The notes under the pieces are model-generated. The model did not search any database. It had not been told where the DNA came from and saw nothing but the letters and a program-made list of their open reading frames with translations. Below, piece after piece: positions 6,676-11,988 of a DNA stretch of 11,988 nucleotides (its first letter is position 1; each line of letters starts with the position of its first letter). The stretch is from Endomicrobium sp. (GTDB lineage: Bacteria > Elusimicrobiota > Endomicrobiia > Endomicrobiales > Endomicrobiaceae): the NCBI GenBank assembly GCA_031264895.1, contig JAISDI010000030.1, positions 1 to 11,988 on the forward strand, read 5' to 3'. Made by a program: the position numbers and the translations under genes.

Positions 6676-6678
6676 GCG

Positions 6679-7704
6679 CTAGCACTCTAAAAGGTCTCTG
6701 CCTACGGCTTTTGCTATGGGGTCAAGCGCTTTCATGAGCTGTTTGAACTGGTCGGGCAGCAAACTTTGCGGGCCGTCTGAAAAAGCTTCTTCGGGTTTAG
6801 GGTGGACTTCCAAAATTAAAGCGTCCGCGCCTACAGCCACGCAAGCTTTTGCCATTGTGCCGACATATTCCCTTATTCCGACACCGTGTGAAGGATCAAG
6901 AACTACCGGCAAGTGTGAAAGTTTTTTAAGTACCGGAACGGCGTTTAGATCCATAGTAAACCTTGTCGAATTTTCAAAAGTTCTTATGCCTCTTTCACAA
7001 AGCATGACATTATAATTTCCCTGCGAAAGAATATATTCTGCAGAAAGCAAAAATTCTTTTACCGTAGTAGCCATGCCTCTTTTGATAAGCACCGGCTTTT
7101 TTTGTTTTCCGGCGGCTTTCAATAAATCGTAATTTTGTATGTTTCGCGCGCCTATTTGTATAATGTCGCAATATTTTGAAAGCAAATCGACCTGTTCAAC
7201 GGTCATCGCTTCGCTGATTGTCGGCATATGCAGTTTTTCTCCGGCTTCTTTCATATATTTCAAACCTTTTTCGCCAAGCCCCTGAAACGTGTAAGGCGAA
7301 CTTCTTGGCTTAAACGCGCCGCCGCGAAGAATTGTCGCGCCGCCGTCTTTTACGTATTTTGCGGTTTTAAATAAAATTTCTTTTGTTTCGATAGCGCATG
7401 GTCCCGCCATGACATGTATTTTTTTTCCGCCGATTTCGACATTGCGGCTGATTTTTATTATTGTATCGTTTTTTTGGAATTCTCTGGAGGCAAGCTTATA
7501 AGGTTTTTGTATTTCGCTGATATTTTCGACAATGTCCATGGCGGAAAAAATGTCTTTGTATTTTTCGGCATATTCGCCTATCATGCCGATGATTGTCATG
7601 TCTTTGCCTTTTGATACGTGGGGTTTGTACCCTAACTTCTTTATTTTTTCTAAAACTAAATCTGTCTCTCTTTTATTTGCGCCTCTTTTAAGCGTTATTA
7701 TCAT
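6679..7704 (-). CDS. aroF: 3-deoxy-7-phosphoheptulonate synthase (DAHP synthase)
   Basis: This enzyme condenses PEP and erythrose-4-phosphate into DAHP, the entry step of the shikimate pathway. The 341-residue protein has an N-terminal ferredoxin-like regulatory domain (about residues 1-70) and a C-terminal TIM barrel. That is the layout of the Thermotoga-type (AroA I-beta) enzyme, whose N-terminal domain mediates Tyr/Phe feedback. The metal ligands are in place: C103 (MAGPCAIE), H273 (DPSHGVG), E299 (ILEVHP) and D310. PEP and E4P binding segments are RGGAFKPRSSPYTFQG (127-142), IGARNIQN (184-191) and KPVLIKRG (203-210). Its ATG overlaps the hisC stop by 4 bp. A dispersed repeat begins three bases after the stop, and the last residues (RDLLEC) may have been altered by that insertion. 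The symbol aroF is used generically; aroG would be equally acceptable. Confidence 0.96.
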   Translation of the reverse strand: MIITLKRGANKRETDLVLEKIKKLGYKPHVSKGKDMTIIGMIGEYAEKYKDIFSAMDIVENISEIQKPYKLASREFQKNDTIIKISRNVEIGGKKIHVMAGPCAIETKEILFKTAKYVKDGGATILRGGAFKPRSSPYTFQGLGEKGLKYMKEAGEKLHMPTISEAMTVEQVDLLSKYCDIIQIGARNIQNYDLLKAAGKQKKPVLIKRGMATTVKEFLLSAEYILSQGNYNVMLCERGIRTFENSTRFTMDLNAVPVLKKLSHLPVVLDPSHGVGIREYVGTMAKACVAVGADALILEVHPKPEEAFSDGPQSLLPDQFKQLMKALDPIAKAVGRDLLEC

Positions 7705-8828
7705 TTTTTTAGCACCTTTTTTAATTTTTTTATGAAAATTTCATTTTCTTTTCGCAGTCCTACGGTAACTCTTACCCAATCGTAAAGTTCGTATTCGTCC
7801 ATCGCTCTGACAATCACGCCTTCTTTGAGCAGTAAAGGAAAAAACTCTTTTCCTTTAAGCGGCGAAACGTTAAATAAAATGAAATTTGCAGCCGACTCTA
7901 TATATTCAATACCGAGCTTTTCAAACTCTTTATAGATATATTCTTTCTCTTTTTTAATGAGCTTCTGCCCTTTTTTTACCTGTTCATTGTCTTTCAAACT
8001 TGCAACGGCGGCAGCCTGAGCTATGAGATTGACGTTAAAAGGCGGTCTTGTCCTTTCAATATAATCTACTATACACTCGTCGGCAAATCCGTAGCCTACT
8101 CTGAGGCCGGCAAGCGCGTAAATTTTTGAAAAAGTTCTGAAAACTATCAGGTTCGGATTATCTTTTAAGAAAGTCAGTCCGTCGGGATAATTTTTTTCAA
8201 CCAAAGCATATTCGTAATACGCTTCGTCCAAAATCACCAGCGGTTTGACTCCGAATTGGTTTAAAGGCAAACTCTTTAAAAATTCCGTAAGCTCTTTTTT
8301 CGTATTATATGTTCCCGTAGGGTTGTTCGGGTTTGTTACAAAGACCGCTTTAGTTTTTTTTGTACAAGCTTTTGCCATAGCTTTTAAATCGTGTACAAAA
8401 CCGTTTTTCATCGGCACGATCACGGCTTTTGAATCCATAAGCCGCGCCGCCATGCCATATCTTACAAATGAGTGTTTCGATATTACTATTTCATCTTCCC
8501 GATTAAAGAACAGTTTGGCAACCAGCTCTATAATCTCGTCGCCGCCAGCAGCAGTAAATATATTCCCGGTTGGCAGCCGGTATCGCTGCGACAAGTTTTT
8601 TTTGAGTTCATAAGAGTTTGAATCGGGATAGAAAAATATTTTGTTCATATTATCTTTTATTGCTTTTAAAGCCTTTTTTGAAGGCCCTAACGGATTTTCG
8701 TTTGACGCAAGTTTAATCACGGTTTTAAGTCCGAGTTCCCTTTTAATCGTTTCAACGGGCTTTCCGGCAACATATGGTTCAAATCCTAAACAGTTTGGCC
8801 TTATCATTTTTGTGATTTTAGTTTTCAT
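7701..8828 (-). CDS. hisC: HisC-family aminotransferase (histidinol-phosphate/aromatic)
   Basis: Class I/II PLP-dependent aminotransferase of 375 residues. ASNENPLGPS (41-50) is the typical HisC N-terminal substrate segment. NPNNPTG (166-172), DEAYYEY (201-207) and FRTFSKIYALAGLRVGYG (230-247) carry the cofactor contacts, with K235 as the Schiff-base lysine, and RVTVGL near the C-terminus holds the carboxylate-binding arginine. HisC enzymes convert imidazole-acetol phosphate to histidinol phosphate, and many also transaminate phenylpyruvate and hydroxyphenylpyruvate. Its place between pheA and aroF, away from other his genes, suggests that its main job here is the last step of Phe and Tyr synthesis; that is inference. 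AAGGA lies about 8 bases before the ATG. A small hairpin (TGGGT 8848-8852, ACCCA 8863-8867) lies in the leader just upstream. Confidence 0.92.
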   Translation of the reverse strand: MKTKITKMIRPNCLGFEPYVAGKPVETIKRELGLKTVIKLASNENPLGPSKKALKAIKDNMNKIFFYPDSNSYELKKNLSQRYRLPTGNIFTAAGGDEIIELVAKLFFNREDEIVISKHSFVRYGMAARLMDSKAVIVPMKNGFVHDLKAMAKACTKKTKAVFVTNPNNPTGTYNTKKELTEFLKSLPLNQFGVKPLVILDEAYYEYALVEKNYPDGLTFLKDNPNLIVFRTFSKIYALAGLRVGYGFADECIVDYIERTRPPFNVNLIAQAAAVASLKDNEQVKKGQKLIKKEKEYIYKEFEKLGIEYIESAANFILFNVSPLKGKEFFPLLLKEGVIVRAMDEYELYDWVRVTVGLRKENEIFIKKLKKVLKK

Positions 8829-8920
8829 TTTATTTTCCTTTTATTATTGGGTATTTATAAAAACCCATTCTTAATTTTTTGCGTATATCGGAAGAATTGC
8901 AATTATGTGCTTCCGGATTA

Positions 8921-8945
8921 ATTGTCGTATCAGCGATACGACAAT
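8921..8945. repeat. Perfect 11-bp hairpin between pheA and hisC
   Basis: ATTGTCGTATC (8921-8931) and GATACGACAAT (8935-8945) form a perfect 11-bp stem with an AGC loop. On neither strand is it followed by a clean T-tract, so it is at best a weak terminator. It may be an mRNA stability or processing hairpin between pheA and hisC, a palindromic protein-binding site, or another member of the repeat population. It lies about 95 bases before the hisC start. Confidence 0.7.
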
Positions 8946-8970
8946 AATAATATATTTCCGTAAAAATAAA

Positions 8971-9081
8971 CAACGGCAACAACGACTACCCCGTCAGGCT
9001 GCGCCTGCCACCCCTTCACAGAAGGGGAATTTTACGACGGACGACAAAGATTAAAGGAACGCAGCCTTTCTAGTTTGCCGT
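8971..9081. repeat. Dispersed ~110-bp hairpin repeat, copy B
   Basis: Copy B is the direct-orientation partner of copy A (6568-6675). The terminal hairpin CCCCTTC-ACA-GAAGGGG is identical (9011-9027). The middle differs: where A reads GTCCGCTCCGCGTCC, B reads GTCAGGCTGCGCCTGCC, which forms its own perfect CAGGC-TGC-GCCTG stem. It begins 23 bases after the pheA stop (in transcription order), so both full copies sit at the 3' end of an aromatic-pathway gene. Confidence 0.8.
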
Positions 9082-9104
9082 CTGCAAAGACCCGCCCGCT
9101 AGGG

Positions 9105-10196
9105 CTAAGCTTTTGGATAAGAGCCTAGGACTTTCATGAATACACAGTTTTTTTTGAGTTCTTCCAGAGCTGAAACTACTTTTTTATCAAGGCTGTGGCC
9201 TTCCAAATCAGCAAAAAATACGTATTCCCAAGCTTTCTTTTTTGTTGGGCGCGATTCTATTCTTGTCAAATTGATTTTGTATCTGTTAAATATTCCCAAA
9301 AGATGATAAAGCATACCAACTCTGTCTTTGCCCATAAAAACAAGGCTTGTTTTGTCTTTGCCGGTAGGCTTTGCGTTTATTTTTCCTATTATTAAAAATC
9401 TGGTGTAATTTTGTTTGCTGTCCTGTATTCCTTTTTCCAAAACATATAATTTATATATTTTTGAAGCGGCTTCCGAAGCGAGCGCCGCCGCAGACGTGTC
9501 CCTTGAAGCGTTCTTTGCCGCTTCGGCAGTGGAAGCCGAAGCCACAAGCTGCGCATCCGGATAATTTTTGCCAAGCCATGCGCTGCACTGTGCAAGAGCG
9601 TGCGGATGAGAATAAATTTTTGTGGGTTTGACTTTAGGATCTTTAACCAAAAAACACTGTTCTATTTTCAAGCTTATTTCGCCGCATATCAAAAGATCCG
9701 TATCGACAAGCATGTCAAGCGTCGCGTTTACTGAGCCTTCGTTTGAATTTTCTATCGGCACAGCGCCGAAATCCGTTCTGCCGCTTTCAACTTCTTTCAA
9801 TACTTCGAAAGGAGTTGAACACGGAACAAAAAAACCCGACGAGCCGAACTTTTTCATCGCCGCCTGATGCGTAAAAGTAGCCCACGGCCCCAAAAATGCA
9901 ACTTTTGTAGGCGCTTCGACATTTCTGCACGCGCTTATTATTTCGGAGTAAATATTTTCAAGAGCCTCTTCGCCCAAAATATTTTTTATGCCACCCTTTT
10001 TCGTCGACGCGGAAAAGACATTGCGCATAACTTCCTTTTCGCGCGAAGGAACATAAACTACCGTCCCTGTTTTACCTTTAGACTTCCCGACTTCAAGCGC
10101 AAGCTTTGCCCTCTTATTAAGAAGCCCGACGATCTCTCTGTCGACTTTATCTATGTCTTTTCTAGCCGTACTTACATTTTTTTTAATGTTTTTCAT
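9105..10196 (-). CDS. pheA: Bifunctional chorismate mutase/prephenate dehydratase
   Basis: The 363-residue P-protein converts chorismate to prephenate and then to phenylpyruvate on the phenylalanine branch. The chorismate mutase domain spans about residues 10-92 (DREIVGLLNKRAKLALEVG at 18-36, with R29 and K39). The dehydratase domain starts at about residue 97 (VAFLGPWATFTHQAA), with GAVPIENSNEGS (144-155) and the catalytic TRF motif (265-267). The ACT domain (from about residue 283) includes GKDRVGMLYHLL and ESRP (314-317), the phenylalanine-binding motif, so feedback inhibition by Phe is likely. The frame is open for 57 more codons upstream. I chose the ATG at 10196 because the homologous part begins there, GAGGT lies 8 bases before it, and a strong promoter lies inside the upstream extension. 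Confidence 0.95.
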   Translation of the reverse strand: MKNIKKNVSTARKDIDKVDREIVGLLNKRAKLALEVGKSKGKTGTVVYVPSREKEVMRNVFSASTKKGGIKNILGEEALENIYSEIISACRNVEAPTKVAFLGPWATFTHQAAMKKFGSSGFFVPCSTPFEVLKEVESGRTDFGAVPIENSNEGSVNATLDMLVDTDLLICGEISLKIEQCFLVKDPKVKPTKIYSHPHALAQCSAWLGKNYPDAQLVASASTAEAAKNASRDTSAAALASEAASKIYKLYVLEKGIQDSKQNYTRFLIIGKINAKPTGKDKTSLVFMGKDRVGMLYHLLGIFNRYKINLTRIESRPTKKKAWEYVFFADLEGHSLDKKVVSALEELKKNCVFMKVLGSYPKA

Positions 10197-10215
10197 ATTA
10201 TTTACCTCAATAAAT

Positions 10216-10246
10216 AAAAAAAAGCCGACCCCGATTTTTAAGGTCG
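10216..10246 (-). terminator. GC hairpin with U8 in the pheA leader
   Basis: On the minus strand CGACC (10246-10242) pairs with GGTCG (10230-10226). The stem is followed by GC and then eight U (10223-10216), about 20 bases before the pheA ATG. The stem is short (5 bp plus one possible G-U pair) but GC-rich. It could terminate transcripts arriving from the upstream cassette. Because the predicted start point of the pheA promoter falls near 10245, the hairpin would also form the extreme 5' end of the pheA mRNA, where it could stabilise the message or act as a simple attenuator. No leader peptide with Phe codons is visible. Confidence 0.45.
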
Positions 10247-10251
10247 TTACA

Positions 10252-10280
10252 ATTATATCAAGTCCGGCAAATATAGTCAA
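10252..10280 (-). promoter_or_regulatory. Sigma-70 promoter for pheA
   Basis: On the minus strand TTGACT (10280-10275) and TATAAT (10257-10252) are separated by 17 bases, one mismatch from the ideal sigma-70 promoter. Transcription should start near 10245, giving a leader of about 50 bases before pheA. This is the best promoter in the window and probably drives pheA, and possibly hisC and aroF as well. It also supports the shorter pheA start. Confidence 0.8.
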
Positions 10281-10519
10281 AATCACAATGAAGGCCGCGC
10301 GGCTGTTTTCAAAACGCGATTCGGCAGAGTATAACAAACAGATTTTATTCCGAAAAAGCACATTCAATATAAAAAGCGTTTAACCCCGAAATTGTCATTA
10401 GACATGGTTCGACTAAATTGCCATGAAGACGTAAAAAATTTTATATACTTGCTTGAAAAAATAGACGAGTTTTTAAAACATGATTAATTGGCTACAATAC
10501 TTAAATCTATCCACACAAC

Positions 10520-11026
10520 TTATGAAGATATTTTTGAAAAATCAGATTGGATCTTCATTTCTTTTTGCAATTCTTTTAAACTGCCGCCATTAAAAGCGCT
10601 AATGCTTGAGTGATTAGGTAAATCATGATTTTCGGCAGCATGATATCCATAATTATCTAATCGCACATTTAATCGCATTTGTCTGATTTTTTCAACTTTC
10701 AAAGCGGTATATGCAATTATTTTAAAACCATTTAACATTTTTTCTGCTAATTTTAATGTTTGAAGCAAATCACTGTTTTTAAAAAATACAGAAAGTTTGC
10801 TTGGACAGTCTTTATTTGGAGAAAACAGACCTGACTTAACTTTGTTATCACATTTAATCATATCTTTTTTACTATCAATTATAAATCTTACTACTTCATA
10901 ATTATTAAGCAAATCAGACTCGCGCTTTATTACGCATAGCTGTCTACAACGCTTACTATCATCTATAATATCAACTTCTCCGCCTATATCTAACATTTTC
11001 TCATGAAGACAAGCGCACAGTGACAT
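10520..11026 (-). CDS. Unrecognised protein, third gene of cassette
   Basis: A 168-residue protein whose family I do not recognise with confidence. The N-terminal part has four cysteines in a CxC...CxxxC arrangement (C4, C6, C27, C31) that could bind metal, although two more (C59, C74) follow without a clear pattern. The middle (PSKLSVFFKNSDLLQTLKLA, 75-94) and the C-terminal NHSSI (138-142) vaguely recall small hypothetical proteins that accompany TIGR04255 genes and end in an N-H/A-H-x-x-I motif; this is a weak impression. No signal peptide or membrane segment is seen. The ATG is two bases after the stop of the preceding gene, and AAGGA lies 12 bases upstream, so the two are translationally coupled. 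Codon use is AT-rich compared with the aromatic genes. ATGAAGAT/ATCTTCAT at 10522-10558 form a palindrome over its last codons. Confidence 0.75.
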   Translation of the reverse strand: MSLCACLHEKMLDIGGEVDIIDDSKRCRQLCVIKRESDLLNNYEVVRFIIDSKKDMIKCDNKVKSGLFSPNKDCPSKLSVFFKNSDLLQTLKLAEKMLNGFKIIAYTALKVEKIRQMRLNVRLDNYGYHAAENHDLPNHSSISAFNGGSLKELQKEMKIQSDFSKISS

Positions 11027-11028
11027 TA

Positions 11029-11529
11029 TTATAAAGCTTCCTTATCATTTATTTGCAAAAATATCTTAGAGAGACTATTATCCAGATTTTCCCTGCTCTT
11101 ATTAGAAAATGAAAGTATCTCAGAAGATTCGTCTGTGTCTATTTGATCCTTTAATGTCTTAAGAAATAACAATCCAAACTTATTTATTCTTATCATACTT
11201 GTAAATTTAGAACCTTCCCATTCTAATGATAATTGCCCATCATTAGTTACTGATATGTCTGGAGTATATTCAAGATATTGAAAAGCTATTTCTTTAAAAA
11301 AATTTATATTTTTAATCGTAAGTCTATCGAAAGAAGCTTCCCCTTCGCCTCCCCAATTTTCAATAGAACATTTGTTTTTATAAAATTCTATTCTCTCTTC
11401 TATGCTATCATAAAAACTTCTTGTGGAATTATAAATATCTGATTCTTCACAATCGTCCTTAGAGCTTCTATCTTTTGTTAAATAATCGAATCCATAGAAA
11501 TTGCCGAGATTCATAGCGCCTACGCTCAT
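11029..11529 (-). CDS. Small WGGEG/DGxLSLEW protein, second gene of cassette
   Basis: A 166-residue protein with a recognisable core: NWGGEGEASF (58-67) followed by TPDISVTNDGQLSLEWEG (89-106). This resembles small accessory proteins built around a W-D/G-G-x-G-A stretch, a proline-rich Pro-Glu/Asp-Ile segment and DG-x-I/L-x-LEW. Their function is unknown to me. They often lie next to other small orphan genes in genomic islands. It is probably cytosolic, since no signal or membrane segment is visible. The ATG at 11529 is chosen because GAGGTGG lies 7 bases before it. A TTG six codons upstream would also be in frame, but it overlaps the preceding gene and lacks a good ribosome site. The preceding stop is one base away, so the cassette is a tight operon. 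Confidence 0.8.
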   Translation of the reverse strand: MSVGAMNLGNFYGFDYLTKDRSSKDDCEESDIYNSTRSFYDSIEERIEFYKNKCSIENWGGEGEASFDRLTIKNINFFKEIAFQYLEYTPDISVTNDGQLSLEWEGSKFTSMIRINKFGLLFLKTLKDQIDTDESSEILSFSNKSRENLDNSLSKIFLQINDKEAL

Positions 11530-11530
11530 T

Positions 11531-11988
11531 TTATAGCCACCTCTCAATCAGTTTTTCGTTAACATTACTAAAAAATATATTATTTTTTTCTGCTCTCAAA
11601 TGTTTAAATTTTCCGATGACTTCCTCGCCGCCGGCACAACTCATATGTGAATCAATATCAAAAACAATTAAAACGTCGTCTTTATTTTTTACCCTTCTTG
11701 ACACGCGAACAACCGATCTGACATTTTCATTTTTGACTTCATAAGCAGCATTAAAATCCAAACCAATTTCTTTGATTCCTGTATTTAAACTTATTTTAAA
11801 AAGACCTAAGTCCTCAAACTTCAGACTGAATTCATTTATATATCTAAGCCCAATATCTCCGGTTGCATTAATTTTTTTTTCTAAATTCCGTTCTATTATT
11901 GCTAGTAATTCCACAAACTCATTAACAAAATTATCAAAATTACTATATTTACCTTTATTATCAAAAGCGATTCTATATTTTTCCAAAT
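11531..11988 (-). CDS. TIGR04255-like protein, 5' part outside the window
   Basis: The last 151 or so residues of a protein that enters from the right edge. The frame is open to the edge, and the only start-like codon near it is a TTG at 11986, so I treat the gene as truncated by the window. GDIGLRYINEF (43-53 of the visible part) and VLIVFDIDSHM (105-115), followed by a helix ending FFSNVNEKLIERWL, match my memory of the C-terminal half of TIGR04255. That family of about 250 residues is named for its sporadic distribution and has no known function. The family assignment is by pattern, not by search. It heads a three-gene run with gaps of only one to two bases. Base composition is more AT-rich than the aromatic operon, consistent with acquisition by transfer. 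Confidence 0.65.
   Translation of the reverse strand, partial: LEKYRIAFDNKGKYSNFDNFVNEFVELLAIIERNLEKKINATGDIGLRYINEFSLKFEDLGLFKISLNTGIKEIGLDFNAAYEVKNENVRSVVRVSRRVKNKDDVLIVFDIDSHMSCAGGEEVIGKFKHLRAEKNNIFFSNVNEKLIERWL

Larger units (their letters stand above)
5592..6678. other. Repeat mosaic separating aroF from tyrA
   Basis: This 1.1-kb stretch holds no convincing gene. It contains, from left to right: a possible gene remnant, a 279-bp element with 38-bp inverted ends (5697-5975) enclosing a hexanucleotide microsatellite, a degenerate GTCGTT/GCCGTT array to about 6031, a 24-bp palindrome (6051-6147), a 288-bp element with 31-bp inverted ends (6166-6453), small hairpins at 6499-6523 and 6529-6546, and a dispersed repeat (6568-6675) that ends three bases from the aroF stop. 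Frames that are open here, on both strands, translate to low-complexity Lys-Thr or Arg-Gln runs or run across several repeat units, so I do not call them genes. The segment lies inside an otherwise tight biosynthetic operon. Confidence 0.8.
10197..10519. other. Spacer between the accessory cassette and pheA
   Basis: Apart from the pheA leader and promoter (10197-10280), this spacer holds no convincing gene. A plus-strand frame ends at 10484 (ATG at 10404, 27 residues, MVRLNCHEDVKNFIYLLEKI and so on). It looks somewhat protein-like and could be a decayed gene end, but it is too short to assign. A weak CATGG/CCATG hairpin lies at 10403-10425. The spacer marks the boundary between the housekeeping operon and the more AT-rich cassette. 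Confidence 0.6.

Noticed and set aside
10197..10367. 57-codon N-terminal extension of pheA
   Set aside because: It contains the promoter and leader hairpin, is not part of the P-protein family, and a good ribosome site precedes the ATG at 10196.
10404..10484. Small plus-strand gene of 27 codons
   Set aside because: Too short, no clear ribosome site and no recognisable family. At most it is a decayed gene end.
1..11988. tRNA, rRNA or known riboswitch
   Set aside because: I looked for cloverleaf-like arms and conserved rRNA or riboswitch blocks on both strands and saw none. A covariance-model scan would be needed to exclude small structured RNAs.

Overview
This window is a bacterial chromosome segment in which every well-supported gene lies on the minus strand, so transcription runs from high to low coordinates. 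The DNA is AT-rich. The gene order (pheA, hisC-type aminotransferase, aroF, tyrA, aroA, plsC, ispH, rpsA), the tight gene overlaps and the abundance of small palindromic repeats suggest a deep-branching Gram-negative-type lineage. I lean towards Elusimicrobiota (Endomicrobium-like), but this rests on recalled gene order and composition and was not tested.

Layout in transcription order: (1) 11988-10520 holds a compact three-gene accessory cassette of unknown function. It consists of the C-terminal part of a TIGR04255-like protein, a small protein with a WGGEG...DGxLSLEW signature, and an unrecognised 168-residue protein. It is more AT-rich than the rest and looks acquired. (2) 10519-10197 is a gene-free spacer with a near-consensus sigma-70 promoter for pheA and a short GC hairpin plus U-tract in the leader. 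(3) 10196-9105 is pheA, a bifunctional chorismate mutase/prephenate dehydratase with an ACT domain. (4) 9104-8829 carries a hairpin and a ~110-bp dispersed repeat. (5) 8828-6679 holds hisC and aroF, overlapping by 4 bp. (6) 6678-5592 is about 1.1 kb without a convincing gene, made almost entirely of nested inverted repeats, a hexanucleotide microsatellite and dispersed hairpin repeats. (7) 5591-350 is a tightly packed run of tyrA, aroA, plsC, ispH and rpsA, with overlaps or gaps of only a few bases. (8) 349-1 holds a strong intrinsic terminator and another long palindrome.

The genes work together. AroF makes DAHP, the first intermediate of the shikimate pathway. AroA makes EPSP. PheA and TyrA divide the chorismate/prephenate flow towards phenylpyruvate and hydroxyphenylpyruvate, and the HisC-type aminotransferase can complete Phe and Tyr (and His). 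The downstream genes couple this to phospholipid acylation (PlsC), the last step of the MEP isoprenoid pathway (IspH) and translation (ribosomal protein S1). A cmk gene, often found between aroA and plsC in such clusters, is absent here.

The two most unusual things are the repeat mosaic that splits the aromatic operon between aroF and tyrA, and the uncharacterised three-gene cassette at the right edge.
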